Program-made: the position numbers and the translations under genes | DNA from: Candidatus Gerdarchaeota archaeon | GTDB lineage: Archaea; Asgardarchaeota; Heimdallarchaeia; JABLTI01 | DNA length: 19,364 nt | Assembly: GCA_016840945.1 (NCBI GenBank) | Contig: JAEORJ010000217.1 | Coordinates: forward strand, 1-19,364 | Direction of reading: 5' to 3' | Notes under the pieces: model-generated | What the model was told of the DNA's origin: nothing | Seen by the model: the letters and a program-made list of their open reading frames with translations, nothing else | Databases searched by the model: none | Shown: positions 7,950 to 15,599 of the stretch, in pieces | Layout of the letters: every line of letters starts with the position of its first letter | Position numbering within the stretch: the stretch's first letter is position 1

Positions 7950-8033
7950 TTGGCATTTCTCATTTTTGTAAAAATCACAATTATACTAATTTGATAATCG
8001 ATAGTATGATAATAAAAGTTCTTCTAAAAAAAT

Positions 8034-8057
8034 AAAAAAAGGTTATAGAGAAACCTT
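8034..8057 (-). terminator. terminator of the DUF47 gene
   Basis: On the minus strand, AAGGTT (the complement of 8052-8057) pairs with AACCTT (the complement of 8039-8044) around a 7-base loop. A run of T (the complement of the A-tract 8034-8040) overlaps its 3' arm. It lies just past the DUF47 stop codon. Confidence 0.5.
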
Positions 8058-8061
8058 ATTT

Positions 8062-8715
8062 TTATCTTGACATAGCGTAAATTCTAATAAATGATGCAAC
8101 GTCTCTTGCAGAATCAACCATATCTTCTATTCGATCAATTGATTCGCGGATTAATACAGAGATTTCATTTGGAGCATTTATTTTTGCTAATTCGATAATT
8201 AAGTATCGATAATTTGAGTCAGCATTATTTTCTAGTATTTCAATTTCTTCTGAAATTTCAATTACTTTATCGAGACTTTGATAAAGAGCTCTAATTAAAT
8301 CAACCAATAATTTTGTTGCTTTTTGTGTTTTCTCTGTTAATCCCATTAAATTATCAACAAAATCTTGAGGAGGTAACCAATCAATTTTTAATTGATCTAA
8401 AAAGTATGCTGCTCCTTGACCAAGATCAATAATTTGATCTAATATTCTAATAATTCTCATAAGATCTTGTCTAAATAGCAAAGATGGTCCAGCATCAGAG
8501 ATTTCTTTCATAGCATCTTTTTTCATTGAATTAGCTTTGGTTTCTAATGTGTTTAAAAGTTTAATTTGTTTATTAAATTCTACTCTTCCAGGAGTTTTCC
8601 AGCAATCGATAATTTCAGCTAATGTGTTGGCTCCTGATTGTATGGTTCTAGCGTGATCAAGCATAATGTCTAAAACTTTTTTCTCGACATTGTTTCCATT
8701 TGTTTTCTGATACAT
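8062..8715 (-). CDS. DUF47 / PhoU-like protein (probable phosphate transport accessory protein)
   Basis: The protein is all-helical, about 217 residues from the start chosen here, with the PhoU-like four-helix pattern. Conserved-looking stretches include SGANTLAEII, ETKANSMKKD and a final DMVDSARDVASF segment, as in DUF47 proteins. These usually sit beside PitA-type phosphate transporters and are thought to regulate them or bind metal. No transporter is adjacent here. The ATG at 8715 is preferred because AGGAAGAG lies just upstream. An in-frame TTG at 8748 would add 11 residues without a comparable site. It is divergent from the gene at 8923, and a hairpin terminator follows it. Confidence 0.85.
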   Translation of the reverse strand: MYQKTNGNNVEKKVLDIMLDHARTIQSGANTLAEIIDCWKTPGRVEFNKQIKLLNTLETKANSMKKDAMKEISDAGPSLLFRQDLMRIIRILDQIIDLGQGAAYFLDQLKIDWLPPQDFVDNLMGLTEKTQKATKLLVDLIRALYQSLDKVIEISEEIEILENNADSNYRYLIIELAKINAPNEISVLIRESIDRIEDMVDSARDVASFIRIYAMSR

Positions 8716-8922
8716 GATAGTTCTCTTCCTGCTAAGATTACTTATCAATTAGCTTTTAAGTTGAAAGCGGTAACTCTGGGTTTTTAACCTTTTAGATAAC
8801 ATAAGATTATTAATCTTTCATGATAGCACGTGAATAATAAGTAATTTATTAATAGTGGATAGCTATTAAAAAAACTGAAAATAGTGTTATAATTTGTATA
8901 TTAATCAAGTAGGTATTGAATT

Positions 8923-10137
8923 GTGATCAAAATGATCTCAAGTACATTTGATGAATTAGTTGAAATTGCTTCAAAAAAATATGATTCTGATGCTCGAAAG
9001 ACATTAGAGAAACAATTACAATACTATCTACGTGAATATCCAACAGAAACCATTAAGCAATTAGGTTTACCTCAAGTATTAATGTTCTTTTCTTCCTGTG
9101 TTGCACGAGCTAATGAACATAAAATAATTCAAACTTCAGATGTTGAAATAGCATTTTCACTTTTAAGATATGTAATTTCTCGAGATTATAATGGTCCATT
9201 GTTGATTAACAATTCAATTAATATTGGATTGTCTCAAACAGAACAATTGAAAGGTCGATTAAATGATCTTTTAAGAGTTAAAGGCGATATGAAAACTAAA
9301 AATAATCTTGATAATAAAATGGATCGGTTAGTGATTTTTCTAAAAGAAGGTAAATTACATGATAAACATCTTAATAGATTAATAATCGAGATGAGAGCAT
9401 CAATTCTTTTAATCTCACGATCTTTAGCTTTTGGTAGTCTAGATAATCGGATGAAAGTAAATAATGATGATATTGATACTAGTTATGATATTGTTAGGAA
9501 TTTAATTTTTAAATTTGATATTCTAAAAGTAAAAATATTACATGAGCTTTATTCTATTGATAATCCAAATATATGGAATAAAATTCCTAAAATGACATAT
9601 GATCAAACTGCTCATGATCATCTTAGCAGTACTGCTTATGCTGTTTGGGAAAATGAATTACCAGAAGCATTTGAATCATTGAAAAAACATATCAACTGTG
9701 GAGCTCGCCCATTTATTGCAGCTATTTTTGGTTTTGGAGCAATTTATGGAGCAAAGAAAGGAATTAACAGAGTAGGAACTGAAGAATTAGATTATATTTT
9801 AGAGGATTTTGAAAAATTAGTCTTTAGAAAAATTAATCCATTAATCATTGATGAAGAAGGGGTTAATATTGATTTTACCAAAGATGGTTTAGATCTTATG
9901 AGCTATGTTTCAAGATGGATAACTACAGTAATAATTACTCATTTTGGTAAAGATGAATTTGTGCTAAATTATTCTTCCATCATTTCTAGACAGATGTCGC
10001 TATTACTTTTTATGTCAATGGTTGAATCAATACGAACAAAAAACAAAAAAATAGATGTAATTCATATTGCTAAAGCAATTTCCGTCTGGTCAGAAGAATT
10101 AAAATTACTTCCAATGATAAAAAATCCAGATCTATAA
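8923..10137 (+). CDS. uncharacterised helical protein with four related helix-loop-helix units
   Basis: I do not recognise this 404-residue protein. It appears almost entirely alpha-helical, with no signal peptide or convincing membrane helix. Four segments share a pattern: a hydrophobic helix, a short basic loop, a beta-branched residue, two spacers, an acidic/helix-capping position, then a second helix. They are around residues 50-87 (KIIQTSDVEIAFSLL), 157-200 (MKVNNDDIDTSYDIV), 262-305 (NRVGTEELDYILEDF) and 358-392 (KKIDVIHIAKAISVW). The pattern resembles the alpha2-loop-alpha3 part of histone folds or AAA+/MCM lid domains. This is an impression from sequence only. GTG at 8923 is supported by AGGT eight bases upstream. 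The TraB-family gene follows after 16 bases, probably in the same operon. Confidence 0.75.
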   Translation: MIKMISSTFDELVEIASKKYDSDARKTLEKQLQYYLREYPTETIKQLGLPQVLMFFSSCVARANEHKIIQTSDVEIAFSLLRYVISRDYNGPLLINNSINIGLSQTEQLKGRLNDLLRVKGDMKTKNNLDNKMDRLVIFLKEGKLHDKHLNRLIIEMRASILLISRSLAFGSLDNRMKVNNDDIDTSYDIVRNLIFKFDILKVKILHELYSIDNPNIWNKIPKMTYDQTAHDHLSSTAYAVWENELPEAFESLKKHINCGARPFIAAIFGFGAIYGAKKGINRVGTEELDYILEDFEKLVFRKINPLIIDEEGVNIDFTKDGLDLMSYVSRWITTVIITHFGKDEFVLNYSSIISRQMSLLLFMSMVESIRTKNKKIDVIHIAKAISVWSEELKLLPMIKNPDL

Positions 10138-10153
10138 AGGCGTGTAATCTATC

Positions 10154-10984
10154 TTGGTAAAAATATCTTTGCTAGGTATAACTCATATTGATATTGAAAG
10201 TCAAGTGAGAGTTGCTAATTATATCAAAGAGAAGAAGCCTGATGCAGTTTGTTTAGAGATAGATGAATATCGCCTTGAGAGATTATTAGAAAATGAAAAT
10301 GAGCTAAATAATTCAGAAGATATTAATTCGAAAGAAACTGATGAACAAGCTACAAATTCACATGAACTTGAATCAGAGATTTTTGAGTTTGTTGATGATT
10401 TATCACCAATTTTAGGTGATATTGGATTTTTTGAGAAGAAATTGGCTGGAGTAGTTGATAGCTCTCATGCAGGGAAAGAAATGCTTATAGCTTATCAATC
10501 AGCTAAAGAAATTGGGGCTGAAATTTATCTTATCGATCAATCTATTCATGATATTAGCAAAGTAATGGATGATGAAGTTTCACATGATGAAGCTCAAAAT
10601 TTTCAAAGTTTAATTGATGAATTAATACTTGAACGAAAAGTTGTTGCTAAACCAATTGATCATTCTGGAAATAATAATTTGAAAGAGAAAATAACCAATA
10701 ACTTAGAAATATCAGATGATGAAGAAATAAATCTAAATGAAGTGTTAGAAATTTTCAAAGATCACGATGCTCTAGGTGAAATATTAACTATTTTTAGATT
10801 GAATTTTCCAAAACTCTATGCAATATTATTAGAAGATCGAAATATCTACATGACCAAAGAGATTATTAAAATTTTACCAAATCATAAACACATAGTCGTT
10901 GTCCTTGGTTATGGGCACCAACATGATGTTTTTAATCAATTAAAAGGAATCAATAATAAGCTAGATATAGAAATCATAAACTAG
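10154..10984 (+). CDS. TraB/PrgY-family protein, soluble short form
   Basis: The 276-residue protein has the TraB/PrgY/GumN-type core: an opening strand and LLGITHID (Gly8, His11, Asp13), then KPDAVCLEID near 28-37. Further family motifs are IYLIDQS near 130, RNIYMTKEI near 230 and VVLGYGHQHDV near 250. Known members include bacterial pheromone-shutdown proteins and gut esterase/peptidase-like proteins; the archaeal role is not established. Archaeal relatives often carry C-terminal membrane helices, and this one ends right after the core. An acidic, Asn/Glu-rich stretch (about 45-80) is inserted after the first conserved block. The start is TTG at 10154. It probably forms an operon with the preceding helical protein. 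Confidence 0.8.
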   Translation: MVKISLLGITHIDIESQVRVANYIKEKKPDAVCLEIDEYRLERLLENENELNNSEDINSKETDEQATNSHELESEIFEFVDDLSPILGDIGFFEKKLAGVVDSSHAGKEMLIAYQSAKEIGAEIYLIDQSIHDISKVMDDEVSHDEAQNFQSLIDELILERKVVAKPIDHSGNNNLKEKITNNLEISDDEEINLNEVLEIFKDHDALGEILTIFRLNFPKLYAILLEDRNIYMTKEIIKILPNHKHIVVVLGYGHQHDVFNQLKGINNKLDIEIIN

Positions 10985-10990
10985 CTTATT
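10955..10990. terminator. 10-bp inverted repeat at the convergent gene junction
   Basis: AATAAGCTAG (10955-10964) and CTAGCTTATT (10981-10990) are perfect inverted repeats with a 16-base loop. They span the stop codon of the TraB-family gene, and the convergent GPN GTPase gene ends at 11002. A transcription terminator or 3'-end processing hairpin is likely. Confidence 0.5.
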
Positions 10991-11001
10991 TGAATCAATT
11001 T

Positions 11002-11781
11002 CTATTTTATTACACGATCCTCAACTTGAAAATCCTCGCCACCTTTCCAAATCAATTGTAATTTACCATAGAGTAGATCAATATTGTAATTTTCTTTTGA
11101 GCTAATAGCGAGTGTTTCAGGGAATATTTGTAATTGATCTATAGTTCTAGCCAAAAGTAAAGCTACTTCGCGTTGCTCCCCTTCAACAGAAATGTTAATT
11201 GCTTCTTCAAGCTGAAAAATGTCTTCAATCCATACCTGAAGGTTTTCAAGCATATCTGGTTCAATTAAATCACTTTTTGAAATGAGATTTATTTGTGGGA
11301 AGAAAAATCTCATTTGAACGCTTAATGATAATACCATTGAATTAATCAAACCATAAGGTGTTTTACATAAATTTGCATCCATAAGATTAACTAGTGCATT
11401 ACGTTCGCTACCCAATTGTGTTGCTGCAATGACTCCTGTAGGTCTAAAAGCAAATAACTCCATTTGACCTGGGGTATCTACTAATAACACATCTGGTGAT
11501 AAATCTTTAATATCCTCTACAATAACTGCTGCATGTGAAGTTATTAGATCGACAGCAGCTACTAATCCACCATTTGGTCCTAATTCAAATTCGGTCATAA
11601 TTTCTTCAATATTGATATATTCTCTAACATCAATATCAGGCGAGTAAGGTAATCTTATAACTCCTGGATCCATATTAAGTGTTGCAGAATTAATCTCATT
11701 TTGAATTAAATATTCACTTAGCACAGATGTTAATTGGCTTTTACCTGAGCCAGCTGTTCCAACAAAAAAAGCAGTATACAT
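11002..11781 (-). CDS. GPN-loop GTPase
   Basis: The 259-residue P-loop GTPase has Walker A GTAGSGKS at 8-15 and the defining Gly-Pro-Asn insertion at 68-70 (ELGPNGGL). The G3-like VDTPGQMELF is near 99-108, and the base-recognition motif is LISKSDL. GPN GTPases form homodimers. In eukaryotes they help assemble or import RNA polymerase II; the archaeal function is less clear but probably concerns assembly of a conserved complex. The ATG at 11781 has GGAG about ten bases upstream. It is on the same strand as, and just downstream of, the COG1058 gene (27-base gap). Confidence 0.93.
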   Translation of the reverse strand: MYTAFFVGTAGSGKSQLTSVLSEYLIQNEINSATLNMDPGVIRLPYSPDIDVREYINIEEIMTEFELGPNGGLVAAVDLITSHAAVIVEDIKDLSPDVLLVDTPGQMELFAFRPTGVIAATQLGSERNALVNLMDANLCKTPYGLINSMVLSLSVQMRFFFPQINLISKSDLIEPDMLENLQVWIEDIFQLEEAINISVEGEQREVALLLARTIDQLQIFPETLAISSKENYNIDLLYGKLQLIWKGGEDFQVEDRVIK

Positions 11782-11808
11782 TTCATTTATTCTCCAAGAA
11801 TAATATCA

Positions 11809-12630
11809 TCATTCAGTTATAATTATAGGTTTTTCTCCTTTAGCACCTTTCATCGTACTAATAATAGTAATAAGTTCATCCTTTATTTTGGACAATTTCT
11901 TTCCTTCCTCTTCCGAACAATTACAAGAAATGTGAACTTCCACTAATATGCCTTCTACTCCTGAACTGCCACTTTGCGGATGAGTTTTTATGTAAACTCT
12001 AGGATATTTCTCTCTAATACTACTTATAGCTTCAGCTAATTCTGCTTCTGGTATAAATCTAATTTTTATTGCCTGTTCAAAATATTTGTCTTCAGGATCA
12101 ACAATAAAATATTTAACAATTTCAAACTCAAAAATAGCTTTCATTTCTCTCGGAACACCTGGCATACAGAAAATCATAGTTTCATTTTCTTTAATCATTA
12201 CTCCTGGTGCTGAACCAGCTCTATTTTTTAACACTGTAGCACCAACAGGAACCATAGCCATCCGCAAACGATTTTCATTTAATTCTAATTCTATATCATT
12301 AAAGTTCTTTAAATTCTCTAAGCGCTCTTTTATTAAATCAATTGCTTCTTGATTTTTATATAATTCTCTGTTTGTCGCTTTAGCTAAAGCAGCTAAAGCA
12401 AGATCATCAAAAGTTGTTCCCATACCCCCCGTTGTTAGTATTATTTTGGGTTTTCTTTCTAATGCTTCTGATATTATTTTCGTCATTATAGATATGCTAT
12501 CACTTACTGTAGTTATTCTAGTCAGTTTACCACCAAGTTTGGTTATTTGTTGAGCTAACCAATGAGCGTTAGTATTCAAAGTTTTACCATTAAGCAATTC
12601 GTTTCCAAATGATATAATTTCTACTTCCAT
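11809..12630 (-). CDS. COG1058 (CinA-like) molybdopterin-binding-fold protein
   Basis: The protein of about 273 residues has the MoCF/MogA-type fold found in the N-terminal half of CinA. It opens with IISFGNELLNGKTLNTNAHW, followed by ILTTGGMGTTFDDL (the family's GGxGxTxDD substrate loop) and CMPGVPREMKAIFE. It lacks the C-terminal nicotinamide-nucleotide amidase domain of full CinA. Related stand-alone proteins are annotated in the nucleotide-repair / NMN-metabolism area, including ADP-ribose pyrophosphatase activity in some CinA proteins; the exact substrate here is unknown. TTG (12633) and ATG (12630) are adjacent in-frame starts, with GGTGA seven and ten bases upstream. It lies between Trm5 and the GPN GTPase in a compact minus-strand run. 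Confidence 0.88.
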   Translation of the reverse strand: MEVEIISFGNELLNGKTLNTNAHWLAQQITKLGGKLTRITTVSDSISIMTKIISEALERKPKIILTTGGMGTTFDDLALAALAKATNRELYKNQEAIDLIKERLENLKNFNDIELELNENRLRMAMVPVGATVLKNRAGSAPGVMIKENETMIFCMPGVPREMKAIFEFEIVKYFIVDPEDKYFEQAIKIRFIPEAELAEAISSIREKYPRVYIKTHPQSGSSGVEGILVEVHISCNCSEEEGKKLSKIKDELITIISTMKGAKGEKPIIITE

Positions 12631-12654
12631 CAAGCTTTATTCACCTTAATCTTT

Positions 12655-13716
12655 TCATTTTATCAAAGCATCAACAACCATCTGCCATTGTCTCGGAGCT
12701 GACATTCTAACTTTACGTACTTCTAGTATTTTTTCGATTTTCCTACCAAATCTTTCAACTTCTCGAGATAAATCGTCAATTATTGTTTGTTCAGGATCAT
12801 CTCCACCAACAAACTCAAAGAAATGAATAATTCCCCCAGAAGATTTCAGAACTTTACAAGCGACATCTATGAATTCAATTGCATATCCCGGTAAATTCAT
12901 GATCACTCTATCAGCTATGTTTTCTAATTTATTCTCTTCAACCACTTTTCGACAATCACCACAATATGGAATAATTTTTCCTATTAATTTATTCAATTTA
13001 ATATTTTCATTTAATAATTCTATTGCACCAGGATTGATATCTATTGCATGAATTATTACATTATTTCTCTTAGCAATTGGAATAGCAAATGGTCCTATAC
13101 CACAAAAAAGGTCAACAATAATTTCATTATTTGAAGCTTTTTTAGCAATTCTATTATGTTCTTCACTTAATCGAGGGCTGAAATAAGCTTTAACAATATC
13201 AACCTTATATCGACACCCATGCTCTTTGTAGATAGTGCTTGTTTTATTTTCGCCAACTAGAAACTCTACTGGTCGAATTCTGTTAATACCTTCAATTTTA
13301 CCTGATTTAACAAAAACTGATTTGATGCTAGAGTAAGCTTCAAGAAATGCTTTACCAATATTTGTTTTTTTATCCCAAATTTCCTCTGGGATTTCTACAA
13401 TAACAATATCACCAATCGTATCAAAACTTCTTGGAACAAGTTCCATTTGTTCAGGGGTTAAAATTGACTCAAGAATTTCAACGTGCGAATTTGGTGCCTT
13501 GATAGCTCTCTCTAAATCCTTATTGATTATTTCTGCTTTATTATCAATTTTAAGAATGTCACCGAATAACTTCTCTTCTAATTCTCTTTTAATTGGTATT
13601 ATTAAATAATTAGTTTCTTTTTTAATACGATAATCACTATTCAATAAATCATTCTCAACTAGGATAGCTCTAACTTCTTCTCCTAATTCTTTCTTTACTT
13701 TTATTGAGAGCGGCAT
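12655..13716 (-). CDS. trm5: tRNA (guanine-37-N1)-methyltransferase Trm5
   Basis: The 353-residue SAM-dependent enzyme methylates N1 of G37 next to the tRNA anticodon, preventing frameshifting. In archaea it also supplies the substrate of Taw1. The D1-like region (about 85-115) contains SFDTIGDIVIVEIPEE. The Rossmann methyltransferase domain has YFSPRLSEEHNRIA at 178-191, SAM motif I DLFCGIGPF at 202-210, AIDINPGA near 224-231 and the catalytic-type NLPG at 274-277. Length is standard. The ATG at 13716 has an AGTGAT-type ribosome site about eight bases upstream. The COG1058 gene starts 21-24 bases after its stop codon, so they probably share a transcript. Confidence 0.94.
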   Translation of the reverse strand: MPLSIKVKKELGEEVRAILVENDLLNSDYRIKKETNYLIIPIKRELEEKLFGDILKIDNKAEIINKDLERAIKAPNSHVEILESILTPEQMELVPRSFDTIGDIVIVEIPEEIWDKKTNIGKAFLEAYSSIKSVFVKSGKIEGINRIRPVEFLVGENKTSTIYKEHGCRYKVDIVKAYFSPRLSEEHNRIAKKASNNEIIVDLFCGIGPFAIPIAKRNNVIIHAIDINPGAIELLNENIKLNKLIGKIIPYCGDCRKVVEENKLENIADRVIMNLPGYAIEFIDVACKVLKSSGGIIHFFEFVGGDDPEQTIIDDLSREVERFGRKIEKILEVRKVRMSAPRQWQMVVDALIK

Positions 13717-13893
13717 CGTCTATCACTATGTTTTATTTTAGCTATAAGTGTTTAAACTATTTATTTTCAAAAAGAACTCATAATATAGTACTATATGAAT
13801 TAATTGCATAGTTTCTTTTTTTCTGAGGTTAGAACAAATCAATTTCTTTTTAAGTTAATTTATTCAGTGGTGTTTTTTTGAATCTAAAGTTTA

Positions 13894-14163
13894 CTAACTT
13901 TCCTCAGCAATTATTCTTCTCCACAAAGCTTCTATATCATCTTGTATAGTTCGTTCACTAATTCCCCTTTCACCCAAAATCCTAACTTTCTTTAATGCTT
14001 CTTGTATCAATTGTCTAGCATCAATTAAATCCATTTTAGCTCCTTTTATATCCCCAGCTTCAAATTTCTCATGTGCTTCTTTCTTTTTATTTTCAGCTTT
14101 TGTTCGCAAAGACCTTTTCTGGAAATCTACCATTTCTAACCTTCTAACGTCTTCAGGAATCAA
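13894..14163 (-). CDS. small helical hypothetical protein
   Basis: The 89-residue, highly charged protein is predicted to be three helices: about 8-38 (rich in Lys/Glu), 40-63 (GAKMDLIDARQLIQEALKK) and 70-88. The length and spacing recall a MIT-like or TPR-like hairpin bundle, as found in proteins that bind ESCRT-type partners. The resemblance is weak and no family is claimed. The start is TTG at 14163, with GGAG about 11 bases upstream. It stands alone, 177 bases upstream of Trm5 on the same strand. Confidence 0.65.
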   Translation of the reverse strand: MIPEDVRRLEMVDFQKRSLRTKAENKKKEAHEKFEAGDIKGAKMDLIDARQLIQEALKKVRILGERGISERTIQDDIEALWRRIIAEES

Positions 14164-14372
14164 GTATTAATTACTCCATGTAAAATATCGCTGTTTTCAA
14201 ATAAAAATTATCTCTAAAAAAAATTAGTTTTTTAATTTCTGATTAGAAATTAATTACTGAGAGTATTGATGTTATTTAATGTTAAAATAATATCTTTTTC
14301 TAATAGTTACTATAATAAAATGAATAATAGGTTTTTTATTTAGCTTCACCTTCTTCTTCAATTAGATGTATT

Positions 14373-14624
14373 ATGTGTTTAGCAATCCCCGCAAAAGTCA
14401 TTGAAATTATAGATGATGATACAATATTTGTAGACTTTGGTGGTATCAAACGCCAAGTGAAATCTACATTAATTGAAGATGAAATTAAAATAAATGATTA
14501 TGTTTTAGTCCATATTGGTTTTGCAATGGCTGTTGTTGAAGAGAAAGAAGCTTTAGAGACGTTAAAATTATTAGCTGAAATAGAAACATATAATCAAAAT
14601 ATTGATAGTATTAAACAAGAATAA
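14373..14624 (+). CDS. hypC: HypC/HupF-type hydrogenase maturation chaperone
   Basis: The 83-residue protein begins MCLAIPAKVIEI, the HypC signature with the essential Cys2 immediately after the initiator. FVDFGGIKRQV and DYVLVHIGFAMAVV follow, as in the family OB-like fold. HypC binds HypD and the hydrogenase large-subunit precursor while the Fe(CN)2CO centre is built. This implies a [NiFe]-hydrogenase elsewhere in the genome. No other hyp or hydrogenase gene is nearby, so it is an orphan locus. No strong ribosome site precedes the ATG. The start is fixed by the required Met-Cys end. Confidence 0.93.
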   Translation: MCLAIPAKVIEIIDDDTIFVDFGGIKRQVKSTLIEDEIKINDYVLVHIGFAMAVVEEKEALETLKLLAEIETYNQNIDSIKQE

Positions 14625-14640
14625 ATTTAATTTATTTCTT
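14617..14640. terminator. inverted repeat shared by two convergent stop regions
   Basis: AAGAATAAAT (14617-14626) and ATTTATTTCTT (14630-14640) pair with one bulged base around a 3-base loop. They cover the stop codons of hypC (+) and the CYTH gene (-). A very AT-rich bidirectional terminator is possible. Confidence 0.3.
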
Positions 14641-15171
14641 AATTTTCATTATTAAATCAAGATACGATTTTCTAATATTATTTTTTGTATTAATACCCCA
14701 TTGCGATAATAACTTGATAATTTCATTTCTCGTTTCATCGAATTTAGTTTTATCAGGAATTACTTTTTCAACTTCCAAAAAATATCCTATTGTATCGAAA
14801 TAATCTAAACAAAAAACAAGATCATTTAAATGGTAAATTTTTCTTTCTTTTGAAATTTTACCTATAATTGTAAAACCTAGCTGTAGCAATATAGCTGTTA
14901 AATTCTCAGCATTTGTAAATTCAACTTCCTCCTCAACCCTGGATTTCGATAATGGGTCTATTTTTGGTCCCTTATATGTTAGAATGATTTTTTCACCATC
15001 TTGTCTAATTCTTAAAGCTTCATCAGTAGAAGCATAATTTCTAGAGGGGTGATTGAAATAAGTATCCATCTGCTGCACAATTTCAACAAATTCAGCTCCT
15101 TTTTCAATTAAAATTGATTCAAATTCCTCGGGATTATCTAATGGAAATTTTAATTCTACTTCAATTGTCAT
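14632..15171 (-). CDS. CYTH-domain phosphohydrolase / class IV adenylate cyclase-like protein
   Basis: The 179-residue protein has the CYTH tunnel-fold signature ExExK at the N-terminus (Glu4, Glu6, Lys8 in IEVELKFPL). Further features are ALRIRQDG with paired arginines, LTYKGPK, the acidic EEEVEF and a late YFLEVEKV. These Arg/Lys/Glu side chains line the triphosphate-and-metal tunnel. Family activities include thiamine-triphosphatase, inorganic triphosphatase and CyaB-type cyclase; archaeal members are most often annotated CyaB, but sequence alone cannot choose. Length is typical. The ATG at 15171 has TAGTGAAA just upstream. Confidence 0.88.
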   Translation of the reverse strand: MTIEVELKFPLDNPEEFESILIEKGAEFVEIVQQMDTYFNHPSRNYASTDEALRIRQDGEKIILTYKGPKIDPLSKSRVEEEVEFTNAENLTAILLQLGFTIIGKISKERKIYHLNDLVFCLDYFDTIGYFLEVEKVIPDKTKFDETRNEIIKLLSQWGINTKNNIRKSYLDLIMKIKK

Positions 15172-15265
15172 CTATTTCACTAACATTGTTTGTTTTCATA
15201 TTTATTAATTAATTTTATACTTGAACTAAAGAAAAGAATTTATCTGATAAATGTATAATTAAATT

Positions 15266-15596
15266 TGGAGAGGATCAAACGGTTTTCGGGTGTTCTTGTT
15301 AACATCTGAGGAAGGTCCTTTCTTCCTGGCACGACGACACAGCGAAAGCTGTCTGGAGGAATCCGGGCTCTGAGAATAGAAACGCAAAACAAAAGGCTTA
15401 CTATGATACAGGGGTTGTAATTCCTTTGTTGAGGTACCTGTTAAGTGTTGAAACGACTCATCGTCGAGGAAGCAAGCTCAAATAGGCTTCATATGCTTGT
15501 GCTGGCTGAAGCGGGTTGAGTGCGTAGATTGATACCGTGAAAGGAGTTCATCATTGGTGATCCTTGAAACAGAAAAAGGACTATGTCCCTCTCCAC
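15266..15596 (+). ncRNA. rnpB: RNase P RNA, archaeal
   Basis: This is the catalytic RNA that removes 5' leaders of tRNA precursors. A perfect 8-bp P1 joins TGGAGAGG (15266-15273) to CCTCTCCA (15589-15596). A candidate P2 is ATCA (15274-15277) with TGAT (15559-15562). P3 is GGTGTT/AACATC (15289-15294/15301-15306). CR-I is GAGGAAGGTCC (15308-15318) and CR-V is ACAGAAAAAGG (15570-15580). They form P4 by pairing 15314-15321 with 15576-15583. Also present are a GAAA-tetraloop hairpin (15339-15352), ATAGAAACG near 15376, GTTGAAACG near 15450 and AGATTGAT of CR-IV near 15526. The region is visibly richer in G+C than its surroundings. Oddity: the uridine usually bulged in P4 (15316) faces an A (15581). 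The ends are set by P1 and may differ by a few bases. Confidence 0.93.
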
Positions 15597-15599
15597 AAT

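Noticed and set aside
8749..8922. Divergent intergenic region with GGTT-TTT-AACC (8779-8789)
   Set aside because: The arms are only four bases; no other structure or gene could be supported in this promoter region.
12086..12352. Plus-strand open frame opposite the COG1058 gene
   Set aside because: The protein looks like a hydrophobic shadow; the minus strand carries the GGMGTTFDD and PGVPREM motifs.
13717..13893. Possible small gene between Trm5 and the small helical protein
   Set aside because: No frame with a supported start, no C/D-box motif pair and no stable hairpin were seen.
14164..14372. Possible small RNA or gene in the 209-base gap before hypC
   Set aside because: Only AT-rich promoter-like sequence is seen; no start/stop pair with a ribosome site and no convincing stem structure.
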